DNA of 64,000 bases. Source: JANJUB01 sp964586225 (lineage in GTDB: Bacteria; Armatimonadota; Fimbriimonadia; Fimbriimonadales; Fimbriimonadaceae). The notes beneath the pieces were generated by a model that did no database searches, was not told the origin of the DNA, and worked only from the letters and a program-made list of their open reading frames with translations. Location of the stretch: assembly GCA_964586225.1 (NCBI GenBank), contig CAZPHD010000003.1:1-64000 (forward strand), read 5' to 3'. Of the stretch, positions 1 through 7,489 are shown one piece after another (position 1 is the stretch's first letter; the number at the start of each line of letters is the position of its first letter). The position numbers were made by a program, and so were the translations under genes.

Positions 1-372
1 GCCCTTCGAGGAGAGGGGGAGCACCGGATCGTGCTGTGTGATCGGCACGCGGACTCCACCGTGGTTTATCAGGGCTACGCCCGCGGGATGGATATCGAAG
101 AACTGCGACGGCTCAATCAGCTCGCGACCGGCGGATTGGTGCCCGACCGCACCTACCTACTCGATTTGCCCGTTGAAGTCGGTTTGTCGCGGCTTCAAAA
201 TCCGGACCGGCTCGACCGCGAGCCGATCGAGTTTCACCAGCGCGTACGCGAAGGCTTCCTCGCCGAAGCCGAACGTGAGCCGCATCGCTGGCGCGTGCTC
301 GATGCGACCCAGACTCCTGCCGCCGTCGTCGCTCAGGTTCTAGCCGATCTGTTCACGAACGACGTGGCGTAG
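1..372 (+). CDS. tmk: Thymidylate kinase, C-terminal part
   Basis: This is the C-terminal ~123 residues of dTMP kinase, which phosphorylates dTMP to dTDP in the cytoplasm for DNA synthesis. The frame is open from base 1, so the N-terminus with the P-loop lies outside the window. The visible part carries the DR-H-ADST-VVYQG motif (family form DRYxxSxxAYQG), followed by DRTYLLDLPVEVGLSRL and an Arg-rich LID-like stretch ending in FLAEAE, as in bacterial Tmk. The last 33 bases overlap the end of the convergent xylulokinase gene. The family call is firm; the start cannot be seen. Confidence 0.88.
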   Translation, partial: ALRGEGEHRIVLCDRHADSTVVYQGYARGMDIEELRRLNQLATGGLVPDRTYLLDLPVEVGLSRLQNPDRLDREPIEFHQRVREGFLAEAEREPHRWRVLDATQTPAAVVAQVLADLFTNDVA

Positions 373-1692
373 ACCGGCGAGTCGCTCGCTCAAATCACGC
401 GCCGGCAGCGTTGTTTCGGCCTCGCGAACCACGGCCCCCGCCGCCGTCACGACATCCGGCCACACCCCCGCGCGAACTCCGGCCAGAAGCGCCGCACCGT
501 AGGCTGGGCCTTCATCCACCGCCAGACCCACGACCGGCACGCCGGTCATGTCGGCCAGCAACTGCCGCCAAAAGGGCGACTTGGCACCGCCGCCCGTCAC
601 GCGGAGGCGATCGGGCTTCGAACCCGGCGACACCGAATCCAGTCCATCAGCCAGCCCCATCGTAATCCCCTCAAACACCGCCCGCGCTAGATGCGCTCGC
701 GAGTGCGCCAGCGTCAACCCGACGAAGGCCCCGGTGAGGTCGCTACGATTCCACGGGCACCGCTCTCCCGCCAAGTAGGGCAGAAAGACCACGCCTTCCG
801 ACGAGTCTACCGATCCCGCCAGGGCTGCCAACTCATCATATGCCATGCCCGGCGCGAACGTATCGCGGAACCAGCGCAACGACCCGCCGCAGCTGAGCAT
901 GACGCCCATGCGGTGCCAAGCGCGGTTCGCGTGGCAGAACGTGTGGGTCGCCCCCGCCGGGTCAAAGGTGGCGTCGTTTTGGGCGGCAAACACGACCCCG
1001 CTCGTGCCCAGACTCACGCTCACCAGCCCCGGCACTACGGCCCCAGTCCCGACTGCGCCGGCGGCTTGATCGCCCGCGCCCGCAACCTCGTCTGACTCAA
1101 AACACGGAGGAAACCACGCCATCGGCACGTCGACGGCCTCAAAGACCTCCGACGACCAACACCGCGACGCCACCGCTAACGCCCCCGTCCCGCTCGCATC
1201 GCTGACCTCGGTCGTGAACTCGCCGGTCAGGCGGTAGCGAATGTAATCTTTGGGCAGGAGCACCTGGCGCACCCGGTCGTAGGCTTCCGGTTCATGCTTG
1301 CGGAGCCACAACAGCTTCGGCAGTTGGAAACCAGTCAACGGCGGGTTCGCGGTGATTTCGCGGATACGGTCGTGGCCCACGCGCGCTTCGATCTCGGCCA
1401 CCTGTTCGGCGGTCCGCTGATCGTTCCAAAGCAACGCCGGGCGGATGACCTCGCCGCTGGAGTCCAGAAACACCGAGCCATGCATCTGCCCGGTCAGTCC
1501 AATTGGGGCGTCGGAATCAAGCTCCGTGAGGCACTGCTGGGCGGCGTTCCACCAGTCGAGTGGGTCTTGCTCCGACCAACCAGGGCTTGGAGTCGACAAA
1601 GGCACAGAAGCCGAAGCCGAGCGCAACACCCGGCCCTGGTCGTCGATCAGCAGTGCCTTAACGCCACTCGTGCCAATGTCGAGTCCGATCAT
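340..1692 (-). CDS. xylB: Xylulokinase (FGGY family carbohydrate kinase)
   Basis: A 450-residue FGGY kinase, probably phosphorylating D-xylulose. The N-terminus MIGLDIGTSGVKALL is the first phosphate-binding motif. GLTGQMHGSVFLD and LLWNDQRT are typical of xylulokinases, the latter holding the catalytic Asp. VTGGGAKSPFWRQLLADMTG in the C-terminal half is the ATP-binding signature. At 450 residues it is slightly short for XylB (about 480-500). It overlaps the upstream DapA-family gene by 4 bases (ATGA), so the two are translationally coupled and probably serve one sugar or sugar-acid pathway. No xylose isomerase is in the window, so another ketose as substrate is possible. Confidence 0.85.
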   Translation of the reverse strand: MIGLDIGTSGVKALLIDDQGRVLRSASASVPLSTPSPGWSEQDPLDWWNAAQQCLTELDSDAPIGLTGQMHGSVFLDSSGEVIRPALLWNDQRTAEQVAEIEARVGHDRIREITANPPLTGFQLPKLLWLRKHEPEAYDRVRQVLLPKDYIRYRLTGEFTTEVSDASGTGALAVASRCWSSEVFEAVDVPMAWFPPCFESDEVAGAGDQAAGAVGTGAVVPGLVSVSLGTSGVVFAAQNDATFDPAGATHTFCHANRAWHRMGVMLSCGGSLRWFRDTFAPGMAYDELAALAGSVDSSEGVVFLPYLAGERCPWNRSDLTGAFVGLTLAHSRAHLARAVFEGITMGLADGLDSVSPGSKPDRLRVTGGGAKSPFWRQLLADMTGVPVVGLAVDEGPAYGAALLAGVRAGVWPDVVTAAGAVVREAETTLPARDLSERLAGLRHVVREQIG

Positions 1693-2582
1693 TGAGGTCG
1701 CTTCGAAAGTTGCTGGCGGATAATCGCCAACGCAGCTTCACGCTCTGCCCCCACCAACTCTAGGCGCGGCGGCCGAACTCTTTCACTTCCCAATCCAACT
1801 TCCTGCTGCACCAGCTTGATCAGCTGCACAAACTTGGGCACGGTATCCAGCCGCAGCAGCGGCAAGAACCACTCGTAGAGTTCGCGCGTTTGCGGACTAC
1901 CGCCCATGGCCATCTCGTACAGTTCGACTGACTCGGCGGGCAATGCGCTCACCAGGCCGGCGATCCAGCCCGTGGCTCCGGCCGCGATGCCTTCGACGAT
2001 CACATCGTCCACGCCTACGAAGATGGTCAGACGGTCGCCGCAAACCTCGCGGATGCCGGTGATGCGGCGGACATCAGTGCTCGATTCCTTCACCGCGTGC
2101 AGGTTCGGCTCGTCGCACAGTTCGAGCATCTGCTCGGGCGTCACGTCGGTGCCGTAAGCGATGGGGTTGTTGTAGAGCATGCAGCTCAACCCGGTCGCGC
2201 GGATGATCGCGCGGAAGTGGGCGGCGGTCTCGCGCCAGTCGCCACGGTACACATAGGGTGGCAAGACCATCAAACCGCGACATCCGAGGCGCTCGGCGTC
2301 TTGAGCCAAGGCGACGCCCTCAGCCGTGCTGAGTGCAGAAATGCCCGCCACGATCGGAACGCGCCCGGCCGACGCTTCCACGCACGAGGTGATGACGGCC
2401 CGCTTTTCTTCGTGCGTGAGCGTGTTTGCCTCGCCCAGCGAACCCAAAGGCACCATGCCTTCGCAGCCGCAAGCGATCATATGGTCGACATGTTCGCGCA
2501 GAAATGCGTGATCGACGGAGAGATCGTCGTTGAAAGGAGTGGTGATTGCCGGGAAGACGCCGCGCCAGTGCATAGGTCCCAT
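1689..2582 (-). CDS. DapA/NAL-family aldolase
   Basis: A 297-residue class I aldolase of the dihydrodipicolinate synthase/N-acetylneuraminate lyase family. It has the N-terminal GVFPAITTPF strand, the GSLGEA substrate-binding loop, the CMLYNNP Tyr motif and the Schiff-base Lys in HAVKESSTD. Members split or form pyruvate adducts: DapA makes dihydrodipicolinate, while others cleave 2-keto-3-deoxy sugar acids. Coupling to the FGGY kinase by a 4-base overlap favours a sugar catabolic aldolase over lysine synthesis. The first ATG at 2582 is used here; the second ATG (2573, MHWRG) is equally plausible. The exact substrate is not determinable. Confidence 0.8.
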   Translation of the reverse strand: MGPMHWRGVFPAITTPFNDDLSVDHAFLREHVDHMIACGCEGMVPLGSLGEANTLTHEEKRAVITSCVEASAGRVPIVAGISALSTAEGVALAQDAERLGCRGLMVLPPYVYRGDWRETAAHFRAIIRATGLSCMLYNNPIAYGTDVTPEQMLELCDEPNLHAVKESSTDVRRITGIREVCGDRLTIFVGVDDVIVEGIAAGATGWIAGLVSALPAESVELYEMAMGGSPQTRELYEWFLPLLRLDTVPKFVQLIKLVQQEVGLGSERVRPPRLELVGAEREAALAIIRQQLSKRPQ

Positions 2583-2584
2583 TC

Positions 2585-2598
2585 TGGCATCTGTGCCA
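2585..2598. promoter_or_regulatory. Palindrome TGGCA-N4-TGCCA, candidate operator
   Basis: TGGCATCTGTGCCA is a perfect 5-bp inverted repeat with a 4-base centre, immediately upstream of the aldolase start codon and in the divergent region shared with the small lipoprotein gene. Its size suits a dimeric repressor half-site pair for the sugar operon. No regulator gene is adjacent, and such short palindromes can arise by chance. Confidence 0.3.
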
Positions 2599-2662
2599 AC
2601 TTTCGGCCGTGCTCAACCGTTAAGGGTATAGAGCAGTTTGTGCTCGACAGGAGAAAATCAAC

Positions 2663-2809
2663 ATGAAGAAGATCGCTTCCATCGCTTTCGCGCTCGTCGC
2701 GCTCAGCGTCGTTCTCGTCGGTTGCAAGGGTGAAGAGGCCGCTACGCCCGAAACCGGAAGCACCAACTCGCAGCCGACCGGCACTGAAGGCGCCGACACC
2801 CCGAAGTAA
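2663..2809 (+). CDS. Small lipoprotein (48 aa)
   Basis: An ATG at 2663 opens a 48-residue frame: MKK, a hydrophobic segment, then a lipobox LVGC at residues 18-21, followed by a short hydrophilic tail rich in Thr, Glu and Ser. A purine-rich AGGAG sits about 10 bases upstream, and a TATAGA -10-like box lies at 2627-2632. The product should be lipidated at Cys21 and exposed on a membrane. Many bacteria carry such entericidin-like or unknown mini-lipoproteins; I recognise no specific family. The hairpin at 2827-2851 follows directly, so this looks like a monocistronic gene. Confidence 0.7.
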   Translation: MKKIASIAFALVALSVVLVGCKGEEAATPETGSTNSQPTGTEGADTPK

Positions 2810-2826
2810 GCCTCACGGCACCGACC

Positions 2827-2851
2827 GAGGCAGAGGTCTCACCTCTGCCTC
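2827..2851 (+). terminator. Hairpin terminator after the small lipoprotein
   Basis: GAGGCAGAGGT and ACCTCTGCCTC form a perfect 11-bp stem around a 3-base loop, 17 bases past the stop codon. The following tract (AGTTTCAG) is only weakly T-rich, so termination efficiency is uncertain. Confidence 0.65.
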
Positions 2852-2898
2852 AGTTTCAGTCACAATTATTGGCAACACCGTAGGAAATCAAACCGTCC

Positions 2899-3963
2899 AT
2901 GGCTGCCACCCTCCCTACACCGAAAGAAACCCCCGAACGGAGTTTTCCCGACTACCGACGCGAACTCCGGAAGGCTCTTCCGAAGCACTTATTCGAGCCG
3001 GATACCTCGAGTCTCTGGTGGTTCTTACCGCACTCCGCGATCATTGCCGCAAGCTTATATGCGCTCACCGCGCACTTCCACTACGGCTACGCCTGGCTAC
3101 TCAGTCTGATCATCGGCCACTCCTTTGGTTGCCTCGGATTCCTCGCCCACGACATCTGCCATGGCGGATCGATCAAGAACCGGCCGCTACGCCACTTCTT
3201 TGCCGGCGTAGGCTTCTCCGCATTTTGGATCGGCCCCTACCTCTGGAGCCGCTGGCACAACTCCGACCATCACAACAACACCCAGATTGAGGGTATTGAC
3301 CCCGATCACTTGTTCACGATGGAGGATTACAAGGACAACCCCGTGCTAAAGGGGCTGTATCGCCTCTCGCCTTTCGCGAGGAATCTCATCATCTTCAGCT
3401 CCTTTAGCTACCGCATGTCGCAGCAGACGCTTCGCATGGTGATCACCTACCTGCGGAGCCCGAAGAGCACCGGTCGCGACAAGGCCGTGATCCTCTTCCA
3501 ACTCTTCCTGCCGATGGCGTTCTGGGTTGGATTTACGCTTGCGCTGGGCTCCCAAGTGTTCTGGTGGGGCTACTTCTTCCCGTTGCTCGTGGCCAACGCG
3601 GTGGCGATCAGCTACATCGCGACCAACCACTTCCTGAATCCACTCGCCGACGAGCGGGATGTGTTGGCGACGTCGCTTTCGGTCACTCTTCCGCGCGGGT
3701 TCAAATGGCTCGATCCGTGGCATCAGCATTTCGGCGCCCATGTCGCCCACCACCTCTTCCCCGGCATGTCGCCGCGATATGCCCGCGTCGTAGAAGACAA
3801 GATTGCCGAGCTTTGGCCCGATCGCTATCACTGCATGACCATCACCACCGCCCTTAAAAAGCTGTGGCAAACACCGTGGATCTACGAGGATCACACGACG
3901 CTGGTCGATCCGGTGCGCGACGAGCGGTACAAGACCCTCGGCCACGGCATGCCTAAGGACTGA
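2899..3963 (+). CDS. Fatty acid desaturase (membrane di-iron)
   Basis: A 354-residue integral membrane desaturase. The three His boxes that hold the di-iron centre are present: HDICHGG (first), HNSDHHNN (second, HxxHH type) and HVAHHLFP (third, HxxHH). Hydrophobic segments flank the boxes: IIAASLYALTA and WLLSLIIGHSFG before the first, and VILFQLFLPMAFWVGF and YFFPLLVANAVAISYI between the second and third. It introduces a double bond into an acyl chain at the cytoplasmic membrane using O2 and reduced electron carriers. Regioselectivity cannot be read. The ATG at 2899 follows a TAGGAAAT purine stretch. It stands alone between a terminator and convergent genes. Confidence 0.88.
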   Translation: MAATLPTPKETPERSFPDYRRELRKALPKHLFEPDTSSLWWFLPHSAIIAASLYALTAHFHYGYAWLLSLIIGHSFGCLGFLAHDICHGGSIKNRPLRHFFAGVGFSAFWIGPYLWSRWHNSDHHNNTQIEGIDPDHLFTMEDYKDNPVLKGLYRLSPFARNLIIFSSFSYRMSQQTLRMVITYLRSPKSTGRDKAVILFQLFLPMAFWVGFTLALGSQVFWWGYFFPLLVANAVAISYIATNHFLNPLADERDVLATSLSVTLPRGFKWLDPWHQHFGAHVAHHLFPGMSPRYARVVEDKIAELWPDRYHCMTITTALKKLWQTPWIYEDHTTLVDPVRDERYKTLGHGMPKD

Positions 3964-3984
3964 ACGACATATCGCCAACTTGGC

Positions 3985-4665
3985 TCAGTTGGCGATGATG
4001 CTCAGTTCCACGATGTCCTTCTCCTCCAAGCGGCCTTCGAGGAACATCACGAGCCGCTCTTGCTTCACCCAGCTACCCGATGGTGAACAAAACTGCTCAA
4101 TGCCCGCGGACCGCATGGCCTTGAGGACGCGCCCATAGCGCTCCCTAGGGTCATTGGAGTAAGCACCCTCGAGCCATGCCACCATGGCCCTCGTTGAAAC
4201 GATCCAACCATCAGGTCCCTTGATTGCAAACGTGGGGCATTCGATTGGGGGTTTCCCGTCTGATCTCGGGATACGCACCCGAAACGAAGGCCTTCTACGA
4301 TCATTCTCCCTGAGCCGATCCTGGAGGCGCTTAATCTCGTCATCTTTGGGAGGCACCAAGTCAAGCGTTTCCCTAAGGACCTGAACATCAGCATCTGGAG
4401 CCACATAACCATCGAGGAGGTCTCGGATGTACCTCGCATAGACCTCCTCGGAAACGCCAAGCAGTTCCATTTCATTGCCATAAGCGTGTTGCTTCGCCGC
4501 AGCGAGATCGCCCCGGACAATAGCGCGGACGGTAGTCGCGAGGGCCTGACTGGCTTGTCGTTCATATTGACCGGCGGACCACTGTTTCCACACAACCCAG
4601 CACAGCAACACGCCGACTGCCACGGCAATCGTGCGACCGTAGCCCATTGGGATGCGAGTACTCAT
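3985..4665 (-). CDS. Hypothetical membrane-anchored protein
   Basis: A 226-residue protein of unknown family. A single hydrophobic segment near residues 10-27 (IAVAVGVLLCWVVW) is followed by a long soluble part, so it is a type II membrane-anchored or secreted protein. The rest mixes helical charged stretches (DDEIKRLQDRLRENDRRR) with a C-terminal domain ending ELSIIAN. It is the last gene of a minus-strand cluster (prepilin, Cys-rich protein, this gene), starting 4 bases after the Cys-rich gene's stop, so it is probably co-transcribed with them. No catalytic motif seen. Confidence 0.6.
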   Translation of the reverse strand: MSTRIPMGYGRTIAVAVGVLLCWVVWKQWSAGQYERQASQALATTVRAIVRGDLAAAKQHAYGNEMELLGVSEEVYARYIRDLLDGYVAPDADVQVLRETLDLVPPKDDEIKRLQDRLRENDRRRPSFRVRIPRSDGKPPIECPTFAIKGPDGWIVSTRAMVAWLEGAYSNDPRERYGRVLKAMRSAGIEQFCSPSGSWVKQERLVMFLEGRLEEKDIVELSIIAN

Positions 4666-4669
4666 TGAG

Positions 4670-5053
4670 CTAATCTGGCGAACCTGGCCCTTGCCACCCA
4701 GGCGGGGTTCCCCAGCACAAACCGTTTTCCTGGCAGGGGCCTGTAAACAAGTTGCCGAGGCTGTTTACGTTTCCATTCGCCGATCCAGAACACGAAGGTG
4801 GACCGCCAAACTCGGGCATACACTCCACGTTGTAGCAGAGTCTTTGGCAACAGTTCGGCTGGTTCCCTGACATGGTGCTACAGCATTTGAATGTCAAGGT
4901 CACGTGCGGCGTACAACCATCGTCGCAGACAAGTCTCCAAAACTGCTGGGTGCAGACGTTGCTGCCCAGCACGAAGTGTTCGATATGGGCGGCGTTGGCT
5001 AGACTCGCGAGTACAAGCACTACGCCCGATATGTACATCACCTTCTTCTTCAT
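4670..5053 (-). CDS. Secreted Cys-rich protein (127 aa)
   Basis: The start MKKKVMYISG is chosen because GGAGAAG lies just upstream, and residues 1-21 form a Sec signal peptide ending ASLANA. The mature part of about 105 residues has 12 cysteines, including two CC pairs (FKCCST, NCCQRLC) and spaced single cysteines (VCDDGC, CMPEF, PSCSG, GPCQENGLC). That suggests a disulfide-stapled extracellular protein. No family is recognised. It follows the prepilin-like gene by 13 bases, which hints at a minor-pilin-associated or surface role. The bases here are more AT-rich than the flanking metabolic genes by eye. Confidence 0.6.
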   Translation of the reverse strand: MKKKVMYISGVVLVLASLANAAHIEHFVLGSNVCTQQFWRLVCDDGCTPHVTLTFKCCSTMSGNQPNCCQRLCYNVECMPEFGGPPSCSGSANGNVNSLGNLFTGPCQENGLCWGTPPGWQGPGSPD

Positions 5054-5066
5054 TGTCTTCTCCTGC

Positions 5067-5674
5067 CTACTGATAGGCCATGTCGGTAAAAATGAACGTC
5101 CGGGGTGGAGATACGCGACCTCGGCCCACGCCGCCGCCAACAAACAGCCTGATGCGGAACGGGGGGCTAATCAGAGGGTCGGTGTCCTCTCGAAAACTGT
5201 AGTAGAGTTCGTCATGAATGTGACACTCGACGATTGACAACTTAGAACCTTGCTGCTGCTCCCTCGCGATCATCATCTCGCGTGCCTTGCTGATTGTTCC
5301 ATCGGGATTGGCCGGTCGGGACTTTATTGGCCACAAGTAGCTTGAACCCAAGTGGCGTCTCATTACGGTCGAGCAAGATGGGCAGAAGAGGAGTTCTCGA
5401 GTCATGCCGTACTCCTTCAGTTGGTCAACCGGGCTACGTCCATCGGAGGGCATATATGCCAGGCCGTGCAGTTCGGGATAACCATTGCCGTGGTCGTAGT
5501 CGGCGGCGTAAGCTGGGCAACCACGTAGAACTGCTTGAGCTGGTTCGCACAACTGGACTGACGCGCTGCCTCGCGACTGGGCGCACTTGCGAAGAACCCA
5601 AGCGATGCCAGAATACAAATGATGCCGATGACGACGAGCACTTCAGTTAACGTGAAACCTTTTGAGCGGTGCAT
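5067..5674 (-). pseudogene. Prepilin-like pseudopilin gene, frameshifted
   Basis: The N-terminal frame (ATG at 5674) gives a type IV prepilin leader MHRSKG|FTLTEVLVVIGIICILASL, then SREAARQSSCANQLKQF, as in DUF1559/type II secretion pseudopilins. At about 5510-5512 the frame changes. The continuation that matches the family (YAADYDHGNGYPELHGL...) is in another frame running to 5067. A single missing base in the CTT-TAC context restores one protein of about 200 residues. Either the gene is decayed, the assembly has a one-base error, or frameshifting occurs in vivo. The purine-rich GGAGGAG upstream supports the start. Confidence 0.7.
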
Positions 5675-5802
5675 CCATCTCCTCCAGACGTGGCCTTCTT
5701 CTTGGCAAACAAGCCACGATACGTCGGCTCTGACGTCACTGCGAAAATGAAGATCGCGAGCGCCAGACAGTACAGGCAGAACAGCCAGGCTCTTTGTTGC
5801 AT
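5647..5802 (-). CDS. Possible small membrane protein (51 aa)
   Basis: An ATG at 5802 opens a 51-codon frame with one strong hydrophobic segment (WLFCLYCLALAIFIFAV, residues 6-22) and a basic tail with LFAKKK. It overlaps the prepilin start by 28 bases, so the two could be translationally linked. No ribosome-binding site is evident. The membrane-like composition is the only support, so it may be a chance frame. Confidence 0.35.
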   Translation of the reverse strand: MQQRAWLFCLYCLALAIFIFAVTSEPTYRGLFAKKKATSGGDGCTAQKVSR

Positions 5803-6002
5803 CTATTCAGTGTACAACCGCTTCTCTGCAATTCGGCACCCCCCCAAAAAATCACTATATCAGGTATAATTACCAGCCTCTGAAGCTTAGATGGTCGCGT
5901 CAAACGACTTGAAGCAACAGACCCTGGCATGACAAGCCGCGGAGTCGGCCTACCTGGCTTGAGCATCAGTCACGGCAGCTCAACCGGTAACATTCTCGCG
6001 CC
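5803..6002. other. Intergenic region with divergent promoter-like boxes
   Basis: Noncoding by eye. It holds a C7-A6 run (around 5838-5851), a plus-strand TATAAT at 5865-5870 inside GGTATAATTACC, a minus-strand TATAGT at 5859-5854, and a TAACAT box at 5988-5993 lying 9 bases before the PhyH start codon. These could drive the divergent small-ORF/prepilin cluster and the PhyH gene. No convincing ORF is present. Confidence 0.4.
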
Positions 6003-6800
6003 ATGCGAGACCGCGTCGACAAGCGCCAGAAGCAGACCTACCGGGAGCAAGGATTCCTGATCATTGAGGGCTTCCTTGATGCCGACGAGCTTGCCGATTG
6101 GCGAAGCCAAGTCAGTGAAGCCGTCGAGCAACGGCTGGCTTCCGCCGAGCAGGGGCTGCACAATCAAGCCGATCCGGACAGCTACTACGCGCGCGTTTTC
6201 ACCCAGTGCCTCAAGCTCGCCGACACCCATCCCGGCATGCGACGGCTGATGCACGATCCGAGGCTCGGCGAACTCGCGGGCACCCTCGCGGGCGTGGATG
6301 GCATCCGCATCTGGCACGATCAGGCGCTCATCAAGCCTCCGTACGGCAACCCCACCGGATGGCACCTCGACAACCCCTACTGGTCGTTCACCTCGCCGCA
6401 TGCGATCTCGCTTTGGGTCGCTCTGGACGACGCCACTCAGGCGAACGGCTGCATGTGGTACCTGCCGGGAACCCACCTGAGCGCGACCGGCGACAACACG
6501 GGCATTGGCGAGGACATTGCTGGCCTGTTCAAGGTGTATCCGCAGTGGCGTGAGATCGAGCCGATTTGCGCGGCCTGCCCTGCTGGTTCAGCAGTGCTCC
6601 ACAACGGCCTGACCGCCCACGGAGCCGGTGCCAACATGACGAACCGACCCCGCCGCGCGATGACCTGCGCCTACATGCCCGATGGCGCAACCTTCAACGG
6701 CCTGCAGAACGTGCTCCCTGCAGACTACTTCGCGTCGTTGAAGGTGGGCGACGCGCTCAATGACGACACGGTCAATCCGCTGATTTGGAGGAGGGCATGA
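6003..6800 (+). CDS. Phytanoyl-CoA dioxygenase (PhyH) family protein
   Basis: A 265-residue Fe(II)/2-oxoglutarate oxygenase. The metal triad is visible as H-x-D in WHLDNPYW (about residues 120-122) and the distal His in LTAHGAGAN, with the 2OG-binding Arg in PRRAMTC. EQGFLIIEGFLDADEL at the N-terminus is the usual PhyH opening. Bacterial members hydroxylate small metabolites or natural products; the substrate here is unknown. Its stop overlaps the start of the CmcI-like gene (ATGA at 6797-6800), so both probably act on the same compound. A TAACAT box 9 bases before the ATG suggests an almost leaderless mRNA. Confidence 0.82.
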   Translation: MRDRVDKRQKQTYREQGFLIIEGFLDADELADWRSQVSEAVEQRLASAEQGLHNQADPDSYYARVFTQCLKLADTHPGMRRLMHDPRLGELAGTLAGVDGIRIWHDQALIKPPYGNPTGWHLDNPYWSFTSPHAISLWVALDDATQANGCMWYLPGTHLSATGDNTGIGEDIAGLFKVYPQWREIEPICAACPAGSAVLHNGLTAHGAGANMTNRPRRAMTCAYMPDGATFNGLQNVLPADYFASLKVGDALNDDTVNPLIWRRA

Positions 6801-7480
6801 AGAAGTTCCGCTCGTTTCTCGGCCGCTGCCGGAAGCACGCCCGGCAACCGATCATCCGATGGGTCTGCCGCCAGTTCCACCGCATTTACTACCACTGGGC
6901 GGGCCCGCAGACGTGGGAAGTCAACCAATTTCGCGGCGTCAAGGTGCTCAAGTGCCCGTTCGATCTCTGGATTTACCAGGAGATTCTGTTCGAAACGCGA
7001 CCGGACTTGATCATTGAATGCGGCACCTTTAACGGAGGCAGCACGCTGTATTTCGCCTCGATGCTGGACATCCTCGGGCAAGGCGAGATTGTCAGCATCG
7101 ACATCAACCCGCAAAACGACTTACCCACCCATCCCCGGGCCCGCTACATCAAGGCTTCATCGGTCGCACTCGAGATCGTCGCCGAGATGACGGCGCTCGC
7201 CCAAGGGAAGCGCACCATGGTGATCTTGGACTCAGATCACTCGTGCGATCACGTACTGAAGGAACTCCGAGCCTATGCGGGGCTGGTCACTCCCGGATGC
7301 TATCTGGTGGTCGAAGATGGCAACATCAATGGGCACCCCGTGTTCCGCAAACACGGCCCCGGGCCTACTGAGGCGATGGAAATCTTCTTCCGCGAAAACA
7401 ACGATTTCGAGGTAGACACCAGCAGGGAGCGGCACCTGGTCAGCTTCAATCCCGGCGGCTACCTGCGCCGCAAGGGCTAA
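6797..7480 (+). CDS. CmcI-like (cephalosporin hydroxylase family) SAM-fold protein
   Basis: A 227-residue protein with the class I methyltransferase fold of the CmcI/rhamnosyl O-methyltransferase family. Key segments: LIIECGTFNGGSTLYFA (SAM loop), GEIVSIDIN (acidic residue after strand 2), TMVILDSDHSCDHVLKEL and YLVVEDGNINGHPV. Family members are O-methyltransferases or companions of hydroxylases in antibiotic and polysaccharide pathways. The start at 6797 is preferred because GGAGGAGG lies 2-9 bases upstream and it overlaps the PhyH stop. The pairing with an oxygenase resembles the CmcI/CmcJ logic, but the product is unknown. Confidence 0.8.
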   Translation: MKKFRSFLGRCRKHARQPIIRWVCRQFHRIYYHWAGPQTWEVNQFRGVKVLKCPFDLWIYQEILFETRPDLIIECGTFNGGSTLYFASMLDILGQGEIVSIDINPQNDLPTHPRARYIKASSVALEIVAEMTALAQGKRTMVILDSDHSCDHVLKELRAYAGLVTPGCYLVVEDGNINGHPVFRKHGPGPTEAMEIFFRENNDFEVDTSRERHLVSFNPGGYLRRKG

Positions 7481-7489
7481 AATGCGGTC

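Noticed and set aside
5736..5966. 76-codon minus-strand ORF upstream of the prepilin
   Set aside because: No ribosome-binding site, no hydrophobic or domain pattern, and it covers the promoter-like region.
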